DNA from: Amphibalanus amphitrite
Taxonomy: Eukaryota > Arthropoda > Thecostraca > Balanomorpha > Balanidae
Assembly: GCF_019059575.1 (NCBI RefSeq)
Contig: NW_024881866.1
Location: 313,501-377,500, forward strand
Length of the DNA: 64,000 nt
Direction of reading: 5' to 3'
Part shown: one piece after another, positions 1 through 11,719 of the stretch
Position numbering within the stretch: the stretch's first letter is position 1
Layout of the letters: each line of letters begins with the position of its first letter
Position numbers and translations under genes: made by a program
The notes under the pieces: model-generated
Database searches by the model: none
The model's input: only the letters and a program-made list of their open reading frames with translations
What the model was told of the DNA's origin: nothing

Positions 1-145
1 GCCTGCTCACACGGCGTGGTGGCGGTGCTCACTGCCGGCCTGCTCACACGGCGTGGTGGCGGTGCTCACTGCCGCCTGCTCACACGGCGTGGTGGCGGTG
101 CTCACTGCCGGCCTGCTCACACGGCGTGGTGGCGGTGCTCGGAGC
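1..145. repeat. 37-bp minisatellite at window edge
   Basis: About four units of gcctgctcacacggcgtggt plus 17 more bases. The array probably continues to the left of the window. Confidence 0.9.
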
Positions 146-282
146 AGTGAGTGAGACGCCGCTCCGCCACTGCCGCCGTCTTAGAGCCGGCCGCGCGGCC
201 ATTTTGTCTCGGGCGCTCCAAGGCCAGCCGGTCTGACGGCCCTCCCTCCCTCCCCTGTCCCTCCCCCTCCGAGTCGAGATAA

Positions 283-343
<61 letters not shown>

Positions 344-546
344 GCTCTCTCTCTGCTCCGTTCCGGCGGGAGGGAGGAAGGCGGCGGGCGGCGGGCACAA
401 AACCCTGAGTGCGAGACGCAGTTCGCAGCGGCAACAACCGAGGCACTGCTGGCGACAGCGCAATGGAATGAGTATCAGCGGCGCTAGCATTAGCAGCGGG
501 AGCATCGGCATGTAGCATGAGCAGCATCATTGGGAAAGTCGTGGCG
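146..546. other. GC-rich stretch with (CT)n tract and YY1-like site
   Basis: A CpG-rich segment with gccattttg (YY1-type word) near 198-206 and a (CT)n tract at about 286-342. It resembles promoter or 5' UTR DNA, but no convincing exon or start is visible, so a promoter is only a possibility. No gene is called here. Confidence 0.3.
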
Positions 547-1260
547 GCGGTCTGGGGCCGGCAGTCTGGTCCCCGTCTGGTCCGCCACTCTGGCCGTCTG
601 GTCCCCGTCTGGTCCGCCACTGTGGCCGTCTGGTCCCCGTTTGGTCCGCCACTGCACTGTGGCCGTCTGGTCCCCGTCCGGTCCGCCACTGTGGCCGTCT
701 GGTCCCCGTCCGGTCCGCCACTGTGACCGGCTGGTCCGCCACTGTGGCCGTCTGGTCCCCGTCTGGTCCGCCACTGTGGCCCATAGGCGCGGGAGCCGGG
801 GGGGCAATGGGGGCAGCTTGCCCCCCCAACTCTGGGGCCGTGGGGGCGGTGCCCCCACAGCTTTGAGACGGAGTACCACACTTTTTTTGCAAATGTTTTC
901 TTTTTTTGTTGAAAAAGCCGAGGGGTGAAAAATAAGTGGCCTAAAACCGGTGAGAAAACTAGATTTGGGGGTACCCTAGGTTAATCTCTATTATGGTGTG
1001 CCCCCCCAGTCGGAAAGTAGTTCCCGCGCCCCTGCTGTGGCCGTCTGGTCTGGTCCGCCACTGTGGCCGTCTGGTCCCCGTCTGGTCCGCCACTGTGGCC
1101 GTCTGGTCCCCGTCTGGTCCGCCACTGTGGCCGTCTGGTCCCCGTCTGGTCCGCCACTGTGGCCGTCTGGTCTGGTCCGCCACTGTGGCCGTCTGGTCTG
1201 GTCCGCCACTGTGGCCGTCTGGTCCCCGTCTGGTCCGCCACTCTGGCCGTCTGGTCCGCG
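547..1260. repeat. 32-bp minisatellite (ccgtctggtccgccactgtgg type), split by a MITE
   Basis: Units of tggccgtctggtccccgtct ggtccgccactg, with shorter variants lacking the internal ggtccccgtct. The array occupies 547-781 and 1035-1260; the gap is a MITE whose removal restores the unit. The long frames here are products of the repeat. Confidence 0.9.
782..1034. mobile_element. hAT-like MITE inserted in the 32-bp array
   Basis: Termini CATAGGCGCGGGA and TCCCGCGCCCCTG are near-perfect inverted repeats. The 8-bp duplications CTGTGGCC at 774-781 and 1035-1042 flank the 253-bp element, and the host array closes perfectly when it is removed. The interior near 905-980 matches, in reverse, about 57935-58010 inside the larger hAT-like element at 57887-59379. 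Confidence 0.85.
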
Positions 1261-1580
1261 GCGGCGTGCCGGCTCAGAGTATATGGAAACTGCCGACCGC
1301 GCCACGCCGCTCCCAAGTCGTGCTCGGCCGCGGCCGGTTGGCCGGGCCCTTTGACCCGGTGCTGGCGCCCGTTCGCGGTCCGCCAGCCACGCGCCCGCCA
1401 GACGGTAGATGAACGAAATGAAGCTGGTCCTTACCTTTCCAAAATGTAACTTGCGAATCCTAAGAATGGGAGGAGGAGCGAATCCTAAGAATGGGAGGAG
1501 GAGCGCAACACATTACCAAAGAGCAGCTACAGCAAAACAGCCAAGAGCGCATGCGGTGCAATCTTTCATTTCCCTTTGGC
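1261..1580. other. Unique sequence, no gene seen
   Basis: Mixed-composition sequence containing two copies of a 25-bp cgaatcctaagaatgggagg unit at about 1454-1503. No coding signal recognised. Confidence 0.5.
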
Positions 1581-2000
1581 GCGCTGGGTGACCCGCAGCT
1601 CCAGTACGGCTCCCGGGGCGCTGTGTGACCCGCTGCTCCAGTACGGGAGGGGCGCTGGGTGACCCGCAGCTCCAGTACGGCTCCCGGGGCGCTGTGTGAC
1701 CCGCAGCTCCAGTACGGGAGGGGCGCTGTGTGACCCGCAGCTCCAGTACGGGAGGGGCGCTGTGTGACCCGCTGCTCCAGTACGGGAGGGGCGCTGGGTG
1801 ACCCGCAGCTCCAGTACGGCTCCCGGGGCGCCGCGCTGTGTGACTCCGCCGTATAAGGCTGTAGCCGCCGGGCCGCCCGGCGCGGGCAGCCCAGCCGAGC
1901 CCGGCGCGGGCAGCCCAGCCGAGCCCGGCGCGGGCAGCCCAGCCGAGCCCGGCGCGGGATGCCTAGCCGAGCCCGGCGCGGGCAGCCCGCTGACCTTCGC
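1580..2000. repeat. Two adjacent minisatellites (tgacccgcagctccagtacgg and 24-bp ccggcgcgggcagcc)
   Basis: 1580-1845 holds about 8 units of tgacccgcagctccagtacg followed by either gaggggcgctg or ctcccggggcgctg. 1875-1990 holds five units of a 24-bp gagcccggcgcgggcagccc repeat. Frames through them are repeat artefacts. Confidence 0.9.
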
Positions 2001-2673
2001 TCGCGCAGCGCCCCGCGCGTGCCGCTTAGAGAGCTGAGGGAGCGCTAGGGGGAAAGGAGGGGGGGGGGCTGATGTAACGGAAAGGGTGGGGCACAAAGCG
2101 GCAGAGCGAAACGCGCATCTCAAGAACGTAACTAGCTACTTAACCCTACAATAGCTCGAACTATGAAAGTACTAGAATGGAAAAGGATCGCGGACATCAG
2201 GAGGGTCGCCGACATTTGTGGACTGGGCGAACTGCAGGAGAGTGGCCAGCAGTCGGGGCCGCGGACGGCGGAAGGCCGTGGAGCGGTGGCCTGCCAGTCG
2301 ACGGGGGCGAGCCTCGTCAGCGTCCCTCGTCATCACACTCCTGACGAGACCGTCAGCGTCTTCCCCTTACCCTGACCCTGACAGTCCCCATTTCGAGGAC
2401 CGGTCCGGTACAGCTGGACGGCGTCCCCCGCTGGCGTTCCTCCCTGTTCCCATGTGAGTGTGAGGCTGCGCGGCTCTCACGGCGGCGGCGGCGGCGCGAC
2501 CCTGTCCCACGGTCGGTGCCACGTCTGGCCAACCCCCGGAGACCCGCGGGTCACAGTCACACGGCCGACACCGCGCCGCGCGGCACGGCACGGCGCCGCA
2601 CACGCTACCTTCAGCCGACAATACATGTGGCCACTAGCCTTGCAGGGTTGCTAGCTTGCGACCGAAGTGGTGT

Positions 2674-3545
2674 TATTACGAGCGAGCGAGCGCAGCGAGC
2701 GAAGCGAGTCTTTTCAATATAACGGAAAAATCTCAGTATGAGCGGCCCGGCCCGGCCCGGCCCGGCCTGTAACGCTTTTAAGAGGCTTATATCTCTGCAA
2801 CCGCTGGACCGATTGGCCTGCGGTCTTTTTTGCTGGGTAGCCCCATCCCTTCTACCCCGTAATTGACTACTTTTGATACATCTCAGTGACCGTCGTGGCA
2901 CGTGCCACGTGAAAAGTCAAGGGTGTTCAAGCTGTTTTGCAAAAGTAGTGATTTTGAGAGGCTCATATCTCAGCAGCCGCTTGGGCGATTGACTTGCGGT
3001 AATTTTTATAGGGTAGCTGCATCCTTTCTACCAAAAATAGGATACTCTTGATGCTTGTGGGTCACCCCCAGTGCGCGTGCAAAATACAACAATAAGAGGT
3101 GTCAAATTTGTTCCCATTTTAATAACTCGGTTATTACTGGGGCGATTTCGCTGAAACTTGGCATACAGGTAGGCACCCACCAGGCAATGCATTCCCATGT
3201 GTTGCGGTTAAGGTGCTACTGCACGTGCGCACGTGCAGGGGGCGCTTCCAGATCTCGAGAACGGCTGGGACGATTGCGCTCAAATTTGGTACACGGTTGG
3301 AGACCGGTTAGTAGGGTGCCGTGCAAAAGTCAGTTTGGACCCCGTTTGCACGTGCGCACGTGCAGAATGCTGCTTCCAGATCTCAGGAACGGCTGGGCCG
3401 ATTGCGTTCAAATTTGGTACACCGCTAGCGACCGGTTAGAAGGGTGCTTTGCGCAAGCCCGTTGGAAGTACCCTATCGCCCTTCCGCACGTGCAGGGCTC
3501 ACTATCTCGCTCGCTCGTTCTTCGCCCAAAAGGCGTTTTACTGGT
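2674..3545. mobile_element. Interspersed repeat with ACGAGCGAGCGAG ends, copy 1
   Basis: About 870 bp, roughly 90% similar to 50424-51286. The ends are inverted: acgagcgagcgag near 2678 and ctcgctcgctcgt near 3506. It contains a series of diverged subunits built on one phrase (atctc..aacggctgggccgatt) at about 2790, 2950, 3115, 3245 and 3375, and two copies of the palindrome GCACGTGCGCACGTGC. No transposase is visible, so the class is unknown. Confidence 0.8.
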
Positions 3546-4993
3546 TTGTATAGGACGCCGCTACATGCATGGCATGTCGGCTCCTGAGCCTTTCTGGCTG
3601 TCACCATGACATGATGACGCTCAAGAGTGCCGCAACGCGGTGGAACTACATCACAGACACAAACATTAGTGCATCGAGGAGACGCGCCGGTTTATATTAT
3701 CTGTAATTGTGTAATTGTCTAGCTGTAATTATGTCCGATTTTTTAGTTAAGTGACTCGGCCTAAATGATATTAAAGGAACCCTCCCACCTTAAAAAAGTT
3801 AATGAATTGGGATGAAAGTGATGTCGCTCGGTTCAGAAAGAGCGAAAACGAATATCTGCCAAATTTCACCGAAAAATATTCACCGGTTTTCAAGATATTA
3901 GACTTTTACTTTTGTTTACTTTTTGGGATCTCCCTTGTTTCTAGCGACTTAATTTGGAAGCAATGATTTGGCAGCATTAGCGTCGCCACGGGGGGCAAGC
4001 GGGGCAGCTTGCCCCCCCCCCATCCTCGGACCGGGCACCCCCTGAGATCGATACAGATCCGATGAGATTTTGGAGTCGGGAAAATGGGGTTACTTTTCTG
4101 AGAATGCCTGTGAGCGTGAGGCCAGACTCGGTTGGAGCGTGCAGTTCAAACCAGAGTCTGACTCGCAGTCGCCAAAATCTTCAAGACTCCGAGTCCAGAC
4201 TCGGAAATGTCAATGCTGTGATTCATTCAATGTTCCTAGTTCGTTCTTTATTACATTTTACAGCTGATTTTCATAAGTTTTGGAGTGCTGACACAATTTT
4301 CGTTCAAAGCGTGAAACGAAATCTTCGGCGCCTTTCTCAACTCTCGTCAAATGTCTACGAAAGGCTCAAGTACCGTACAAGTGTCGCAGGGCTCATGAGC
4401 TTGCTTTAAACAAAGGCTCCTAAGGAGCTCCACTGAGCCCTAAAGAAGCTTTCAGAGGGCCCAAACCGGCTTCTGAGAGTCCCACTGGTGTCCATGTTCT
4501 CTGAGGGCCCATACAGGGATCTTTGAGCCTTCGAACATTTCTGAGAACCTTAACTGGCCTCTGATAGTTCAGCCAAACTTTTGAGGCGACAGACTTTGCT
4601 AACCCCAAGCCGGCATCTGAGGGGTCACAGCTCACGTGTCCCTCTGAGGTCCGCAACACATGTTTATTATGTCCCTACGTAGGGTCCTTAGGGATTTGAC
4701 ACAGACCCCGATGGTTCACACTGTTATCCGAGGGCTACAAGCTCACCCTGGGCCTAGTCGCTTAGCGCCCGCCGCCCACACTGGCTTCTGAGGACCCCAC
4801 CTTGGGCTCGGAAAGCCCTAAACACCACGTACACGTAAATATTTGAGGTGACCCACGCCGATCTCCGGGATCCTAAGCATGCTTCTGAGAGTCAGTACTG
4901 ACCCTGAGTGGCCTGAAATGGCCTGGAAGTCCCAAACCTATCTCTAAGGGATCCCTTGCCGCCATGCCGTGCGTAACTTTTGGTTCCGTTTAA

Positions 4994-6081
4994 AGGTAGT
5001 GTGCCACCTTTGAAAGATTTCCCATTTTATTTTTCCTAGGATAAGAAGCTTCTGTTTTTACCTAATATAGCAAAAAAATCAAAAATGGGCCTGGAATAGT
5101 GCCTTTTTCGCCTAAAAGTTTATCGGTTTTTCGATATGTATAACAACTGTAGTGGGCTCACCTGCAAACAGGCGTCGGCCAAGCGTCGGCAACAATCGCG
5201 AATGCGGCGCACATGTGACAATAAGCAAAGGTCATTATAGTATTACGACCATACGACGTACGGGAATGAGTTATCAGCTGTCTAATCGTAGACAACACAA
5301 TGTCGAGCCTTAAACTGTAAGCCTGTATTGATATTGTTTCTTTTATTTGGCTGTCGAACATTATTTATGGTTTAAAATATGATTTTATGTAAAATAATTG
5401 ATATGAAAAAGCCGTCTCATAAGTTATAACCCCATTTCACCACACGCAAGTGGCAGAAATGACATGATCAGCTGACGCATTTTTCTTGGCCGAAGTCAGA
5501 GCGCGCAGCCCGACGCACCACCACCGCACCACAAAGTATGAGCAGAAGCCGCGCCCAAAGCCAGGGCCCCGGTAACGTGAGGTAGCCGAGTCGGGGCAGC
5601 GTGCGCTGACCCAAGCCGGGGCCGCAGCTTTGGGCGCGGTCTACCGCATCCCCGCGGGCAGCCCCGGGCTATCACATGACACCGGGAGGACGCGCGGCTC
5701 CGGCTTGGATCAGCGCACGCTGCCCTGACTCGGCTACCTCACGTTACCGGGGCCCTGGCTTTGGGCGCGGTCTACCGCACCACCTAACAGGCGTGTTCGA
5801 AACCGCAGGAGCTGATGATGAACGGGTTTATCGAAACTTGATTGGATGAGCATATCGGTAATAGCGATTTCAGTGTGTGCATTTATTGTTCATAGTGGTG
5901 TGAAATGTGGTTGGGGTACGACCGACAACCCGTCGGGGCGAATTTCGCACTGGGGTACTCAAAATTTGAAGAATTTAAGACGTTTCCATGAGTTTTGAAG
6001 GTATGGATAAGTTCTAAAAATCCGGTTCTCCTTATCTGGGCCATTAACTCCATACGGTCCAGGAAAGCTGGCACACTACCT
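4994..6081. mobile_element. TTAA-flanked element with AGGTAGTGTGCCA termini
   Basis: TTAA at 4990-4993 and 6082-6085 bound inverted ends AGGTAGTGTGCCA and TGGCACACTACCT. Inside is a separate GC-rich inverted repeat: gcgcccaaagccagggcccc near 5546 pairs with its complement ending near 5773. The coding content looks nil. Confidence 0.82.
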
Positions 6082-6165
6082 TTAACAGTTTTTGTTCGCG
6101 TTTGCAGCGCTTCCCTTCACACGAAAAAACGAGAAACTTTTGTTCACACTCGAGTGAACAAAGCA

Positions 6166-7959
6166 GGGGCATTCCACGTCAAATCAAACACCGAAATCCG
6201 TCATCCCCTTCGATTTTTCTGAAAATTTGTAGGCAGACTGGGCATGGTTCAAAACTGTGTTACGTATAATATTTTCGAAATTTGATAACGTATCGCTGAG
6301 ATATAGGTCATCGAATATAGCGAAAAATGCCACACATCAATTTTTTAAATGGCTATAACTCTGGTTCCTTTTCTGGTATCAAAATGATATTAACAGGGTC
6401 TTATAGGCAATTGATAAGGCTTTGATTTTTAATTGTAAAATTAAATTGAAGTGACCTTGAAATGCATTTGACCTTGAATCAAAACAGAAAAATTTAAATA
6501 GCAAAAAACACGTCACCTTCGATCTGGGTAATTTTTACATATTATGTACGTCACAATGTTCTTAACCATCTGTGAAAAAATTGGAGTGGGCCATTCATAA
6601 CTTTCGCGGCAAACGCCGTTTTCATGCATCAACATCACGCAACCGCGCGTGACCTTGAAAGACAGAGTCAAGACATGCTTGCTTGTGTACACTTTCTGAA
6701 ATGAATGATTGCTGATTAGTGATATCCCAAACTCTGCGAGAATGGAAATGCATAGTCATCGTAGTCAAGCATTCACGTTCCATAGTAAAAGTGTCTCAGG
6801 CAAACGGTATTTTGCGGTGAATTTTGAGCCGTGTGGAAATGCATCATGAAGTAAATTCAACGAAAACATTATCACGCAACGATGTCTTCACGTCTTTTGA
6901 TCTTCATTATAGGAAAGAACATACATTTTTTAGTATGTATGGAGAATTTCTAGTTAATCCAATAATAAATATGGCAGTTAGAGGCCTGCTAAGAGTAACG
7001 TCGCCGGCTGAGGCGGGCTCGGCCGATGCGGGAAACGCAGCAATCACAATTTTGTGTTTACACGTTCATATTTCAATTGTTTACCAACTGATTTTCAAAA
7101 TTCTTTCACCATACGATTGCCTGTACATTTCTTAGTCTTCTCACAAAATTTGACGCGAATCGAACGTAATCAGCGGCAGGGAGCGCGATGTAAAGACGGA
7201 ACCGTTCCGTTCCGTCCCGGCACAGTCTACAATTCAGGCGGCGCGTAGCGGTCGGCGCCGGCTGCCGAGTCGCCGCGTCGCTGCGGCGACAGGATGTTCA
7301 CTTTACACCGCTATTACTAGAACAGTTGTGAACCGATTTTCTTATTGCTTGCACGATGAGATGTCCAATTCAATTCTTGACAGGTAGCCATAATTAATTT
7401 CGCATTAATCTTATGAGATATTGGCGAAAAACAGGAGGGGTGGGCGAAATTCGCTCTTCCCCCTCCACTGCGCGTGCTAACATACGTTTGCATATGTGCA
7501 ATTTTCTTCAAAACTTATGAATGGCCCACTCTAATTTTTTCACAGGTTGTTAAGAATATGGTAGGCAATAAAATATATGAAAATTAGCCAAATCGAAGGT
7601 GACGTGTTTTTTGCTATTTCAATATTTGTGCTTAAGAACAGAGTTAAGCAAATTTCAAGGTCATATATTTAAGTAGGAACAATTCTAAACAAATGCTTAA
7701 GAAATTACCTAAAAAGTAAGGTTTATTTCATTCAAATCAAACAAGTACAACCAAAGTTATGGTCGTTCAAAAATATAAAGATGCAACATTTTGTAAAAAT
7801 TTGATGCCCTATATTTAGAAGACCTGTGGTCAGAATGTGCAAAAAACATCAATGTAATATCCGGGGCCACACAGGAACTCGCTCACAAATTTATAATGAA
7901 ATCGCTGACGGTAAGGTGCAAAACAACCGATTTTTGTTCGATTTGACGTGGAATGCCCC
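6166..7959. mobile_element. Foldback-like element with GGGGCATTCCACGTCAAATC termini
   Basis: The 20-bp terminus is matched by its exact complement at 7940-7959. A second inverted pair lies deeper: gtgggccattcataactttc near 6588 and its counterpart near 7510-7610. AGCA flanks both sides and may be the target duplication. Its interior frames show no known motif. Confidence 0.8.
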
Positions 7960-8765
7960 AGCACTTCTTCTCACTGGGGCAAAGATGAATTACTTCCGAT
8001 TCACACTTCCGACATTCACTCTCCGCCGAATGCCCAACTTAGCTACGATCGGCGGCTGGGAGTCCTATGCATTTCACGTAAAACCTCTGCATGCATGCGT
8101 TAATGGAGGTTTTAGCAGGGTGATCCGATTAAATGGAGCTTTTTCACCTTTTCTGGGTAATGCTCATGAGCGTCGAGCTTCTGCACAGGGGCCCTCTGCA
8201 GTGCGTCGGCAATCGCAGCCACTATATACTATAATTCTACCAGTCGTTTTTTTGTCATGAAATTTCAAAATTTCGAATTTTTCTGTAAAAAAATTACATG
8301 TCATAGCTAGAAGGAAACCTTTGTCACCATCGGATTCCTCGCACCATTGCGCGTCGAATGATATGTAAAACGAGTGAGTTAAGACTGGGGAAAGGCAAGT
8401 TTTAACACAAAAGCTGATTTTGCCCCCCCCCCCAAACCGAAAATCTCTGGCGACGCCTATGTTTGGCAGCCTTGAAGTGCGGCAGATGTTGCGCGCAAAG
8501 CAGCGTATACCACCACGTGTTAACGATGGTTTTAGTCAATCGTTAGATCTCCGCTGACGTCACAAATTCTAAGGGGGCATTCCAATGCATTAGCTCATTA
8601 GAATCCGAAAACTGCAAGTTTGAAATTCCATATCTCCGAATTAAAGCATTTTTCGATGTTGTGAGTTGGTTGTGAGTGCCCAAACCGGTATTTGCAGGCC
8701 ATGGCCACCAATTTGGCTATCTCAACTCAAAACTAATGTTAAGGTGGGATGGTCACTCTAAGTGG

Positions 8766-9642
8766 TAGGGGAAGATGGGGGAACACCGACCCCCTTAACC
8801 TTTTAGGGTCTAGTCACATAATTTATGGTCACATGGTTAATCTCTTAGTTTCATATGATTGTCGCATTAATTTTACATACATACCTATCACCCAATTGTG
8901 TTCTTGTAATTTCGTTCATAATTGAATTATTCCACATTTAGTAAAAGTCTACATTTTTTCGGGGTAACACCGCCCATTGGGTAACATCGCCCGAGCTCAG
9001 CAGGCAACGAAATTTGCAGATTGCTGAACTATTAAGTTTTCCTTCTTATCGTAAATTTTGAGGCGCTTCAGTATATTAAAAAAATGCAGTGGGAATAATT
9101 TCATTATATTCCGGGTACAATGTAGTACAGATTTATAAAAGTAGACGACTTAAAGCCCCAAAATTTCATTTTCTCGAAATTTGTCTATATCCTCTAAAAA
9201 GAAAGCATAGCAACAACGTTCTTTCTTTATGTGAAATGCGTCACTTCTGGGTCAGGTATTACAATGTGCTATTAAATACCAAAGTGGGCGGTGTTACCCA
9301 AGGGTCTGCATTTTTCTACAAAATCCTTCAACATGGCAGTACGACAAAAATGGCGCTCGAGCAGAAGCATGAAACGTTTGAATAAGTCCTAATATTGTCT
9401 GTCAAAGAAGATAAGTTTGCTTCTGCTGATTTTGCTAGAAAAAGTATAAAACGTATTCACAAATCATAAAATTAGGAATTTCTCGCAAATTACCTGAAAC
9501 AATGCGGTGCACTGCTCATACCTGCACTTCTGCTGACGTCACGCTGCCAAAAGACAGTCAGCTGTCGCCCTAGACCTTTTCATATTTTTGATATGGGGTT
9601 GGGTGGTGTTCCCCAAAGGGCAGTGTTCCCCATATTCCCCTA
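8766..9642. mobile_element. TAGGGGA-type MITE (GGGAACACC word)
   Basis: The left terminus TAGGGGAAGATGGGGGAACA is mirrored by tgttccccatattcccctA at the right. Variants of the word ggtaacaccgcc recur inside, near 8964, 8980 and 9288. TA at both edges would fit a Tc1/mariner-type duplication. No transposase is visible. Confidence 0.8.
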
Positions 9643-9903
9643 GCTTATTTGAACGTTTCACAAGTCAACCCTTCTAGGTACTGATGAATGATGAATGAAG
9701 TATTGTTCTAAATATGTTCTGTGGCAAGTCTGAGCGGAGGGCCCCGGCCTCTGCAGCTGAATCATTGAATTCAAAACAGCGGTGCCGGCCACGGGAAGCC
9801 AGTAACGGTTGGTAGCATTGGGCCAAATGGGCGCTCAAAAACTACTACCCCATAGGGTTTCCATGTTAAATCGACCTTTTTCAAGCGAGCCCCACACGTA
9901 AGC
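9643..9903. other. Intergenic or intronic sequence, nothing recognised
   Basis: A short unique stretch between two mobile elements. No repeats or coding signal seen. Confidence 0.5.
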
Positions 9904-9907
9904 TTAA

Positions 9908-10608
9908 CCCTCGCATGTGTAGGGGGGGGGGGTCGGATGGACCCCCCATGGTTTTTCGCGAATAACTCGCGTAAAAAGCGGCCGATCGCGACGAAGCGTT
10001 CAGTACCCTCACATTGATCAATTTGACACCTACCCTGAAAATTTCATGACCCTGACCCAAATGACCTTTGACCTGTGACCTCTTTTCCGAGACCATGTTT
10101 GGCCGGAATCGCGATTCTGCGTATGTCGGCTCGCATTAGCCGCGCGTTTGCAAGCTTTTCGTGGTTTCAAACGTTCAAACATGTGATTTGATGTTGCTTC
10201 CATGCATTAGGGTGGGTGTCAAGGTCACCTGAAGGTCAGGTCAGGTCATTGACCTTTGGTGACCTCGGGTGACCTCGGTTCACTTTTTCGAGCTGTACAT
10301 GTTTCCAGGCTAGTTTTTGGAGCTGAATTCGAATTTAGCAACCATTTGAACATTTACGAAATAGTTTTGGTGCCTTCGTAACATGTTACGAAGCTGTCAG
10401 AGGCGGTTGACACGTATTACGAATACCCGTCACGACGCCTACTGGTTGACCTGACGTGACCTGACCCGACCTGGTCTAAATGCTTAAAGACATCATCTGT
10501 GATCAAAACTAACACGATATTCGTGATCAGCACCCCGTAACCCCTTAGCAGCCACACTTTACGACTTTCTAACAGGTCCCGATTTTCCCGACTTTTGGTC
10601 ATTGATGT
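9908..10608. mobile_element. TTAACCCTCGC-family MITE, truncated on the right
   Basis: TTAA (9904-9907) is followed by ccctcgcatgtgtagg, a G-run/C-run pair and the gtttttcgcgaataactcgc block. It matches 54250-54950 almost throughout. The match stops near ggtcattga at about 10600, where the 60-bp array takes over; the right terminus is missing. Confidence 0.85.
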
Positions 10609-11265
10609 GGTAACTAACGGTATTACGCTGTCCTGCCCCAGTCTGTGTGTATGTGTTGTCTGTGTGGTAACTGACGGTATTACGCTGTCCTCCTGCCCCA
10701 GTCTGTGTGTATGTGTTGTCTGTGTGGTAACTGACAGTATTGCGCTGTCCTCCTGCCCCAGTCTGTGTGTATGTGCTGTCTGTGTGGTAACTGACGGTAT
10801 TACGCTGTTCTCCTGCCCCAGTCTGTGTGTATGTGTTGTCTGTGTGGTAACTGACAGTATTGCGCTGTCCTCCTGCCCCAGTCTGTGTGTATGTGTTGTC
10901 TGTGTGGTAACTGACGGTATTACGCTGTTCTCCTGCCCCAGTCTGTGTGTATGTGTTGTCTGTGTGGTAACTGACAGTATTGCGCTGTCCTCCTGCCCCA
11001 GTCTGTGTGTATGTGTTGTCTGTGTGGTAACTGACGGTATTACGCTGTTCTCCTGCCCCATTCTGTGTGTATGTGTTGTCTGTGTGGTAACTGACAGTAT
11101 TACGCTGTTCTCCTGCCCCAGTCTGTGTGTATGTGTTGTCTGTGTGGTAACTGACAGTATTATGCTGTCCTCCTGCCCCAGTCTGTGTGTATGTGTTGTC
11201 TGTGTGGTAACTGACAGTATTACGCTGTCCTCCTGCCCCAGTCTGTGTGTATGTGTTGTCTGTGC
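10609..11265. repeat. 60-bp minisatellite upstream of exon 11306
   Basis: About eleven units exactly 60 bp long, containing gtgtatgtgttgtctgtgtg and gtaactgac(a/g)gtatt(a/g)cgctg. Because 60 is divisible by three, frames stay open on both strands (Cys/Val-rich on plus, TDNTYTQTGAG-type on minus). These are repeat artefacts, not genes. Confidence 0.93.
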
Positions 11266-11305
11266 TACTGTTTGACGTCCGTCCCCATTTTTTGGCTCGC
11301 TTCAG

Positions 11306-11398
11306 GTGTTGTGGCACCTGGACATTTTTCGACGCAGCTTCCGGGATCTCAGCGGCCACGCGTGCATGCTGGACTCTTGTATCTTCTGCGCCCTCAAG
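11306..11398 (+). CDS. USP54: USP54-like exon: start of catalytic core after the Cys box
   Basis: This 93-bp exon encodes 31 residues beginning [12 protein letters not shown] and ending CIFCALK. In USP53/54 proteins this segment directly follows the NSCFLNSA catalytic-Cys box. The acceptor is cttcag at 11300-11305 and the donor is gtgagt from 11399, both phase 0. It sits 41 bp after the end of a 60-bp tandem array and is followed at once by a GAGTCA-type short repeat, so it is a tiny coding island in repeat DNA. The next exon is 38.7 kb away. The family assignment is strong because almost every residue matches the conserved block. Confidence 0.92.
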
Positions 11399-11719
11399 GT
11401 GAGTCAGAGTCAGAAACAGAGTCAGAGTCAGGCCAGCTGGCCCAGGCACACATTCTGGAGGCTGCGGTAGGCACAGCTGGGGACGCAGAGTGACCTCTCT
11501 GCCGTCACCACTGGGCCATGACCGGCCTCCCAGTGGCCGTCACCACTGGGCCATGACCGGCCTCCCAGTGGCCGTCACCACTGGGCCATGACCGGCCTCC
11601 CAGTAGCCGTCACCACTGGGCCATGTCCGGCCTCCCAGTAGCCGTCACCACTGGGCCATGTCCGGCCTCCCAGTAGCCGTCACCACTGGGCCATGACCGG
11701 CCTCCCAGTAGCCGTCATG

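Larger units (their letters stand above)
3975..8461. mobile_element. hAT-like element with 8-bp target duplications, itself host to two insertions
   Basis: Termini CATTAGCGTCGCCA and TGGCGACGCCTATG are inverted repeats. Identical 8-mers TTTGGCAG flank it at 3967-3974 and 8462-8469, the hAT signature. The total is about 4.5 kb. Removing the insertions at 4994-6081 and 6166-7959 leaves about 1.6 kb. Next to both ends are G-run or C-run blocks. 4390-4980 is a degenerate ctgagggccc-type repeat. No transposase frame was recognised. Confidence 0.8.
3775..8757. mobile_element. TTAA-flanked AGGGACTATCCCACC-family element, split by nested insertions
   Basis: The left end, TTAA then AGGAACCCTCCCACCTT (3771-3791), and the right end, AAGGTGGGATGGTCACT near 8740-8757, are degenerate versions of the termini of 24574-25092. 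Without the inserted 3975-8461 block the element is about 490 bp, close to the 519 bp of that copy. Confidence 0.7.

Noticed and set aside
146-546. Promoter and first exon
   Set aside because: A YY1-like word and CpG richness alone are not enough; no TSS element or exon-intron boundary could be supported.
4330-4350. Candidate Cys-box exon (a frame reading FLNS)
   Set aside because: No Cys before Phe, no NSCFLNSA context, no donor, and it lies inside a nested transposon.
6824-8260. Frames of 103 and 144 codons
   Set aside because: They lie across the inside and outside of nested transposons and show no family motifs.
10417-11449. Cell-surface-like repeat protein (TDNTYTQTGAG)
   Set aside because: Frame produced by the 60-bp array, antisense to a recognised USP54 exon.
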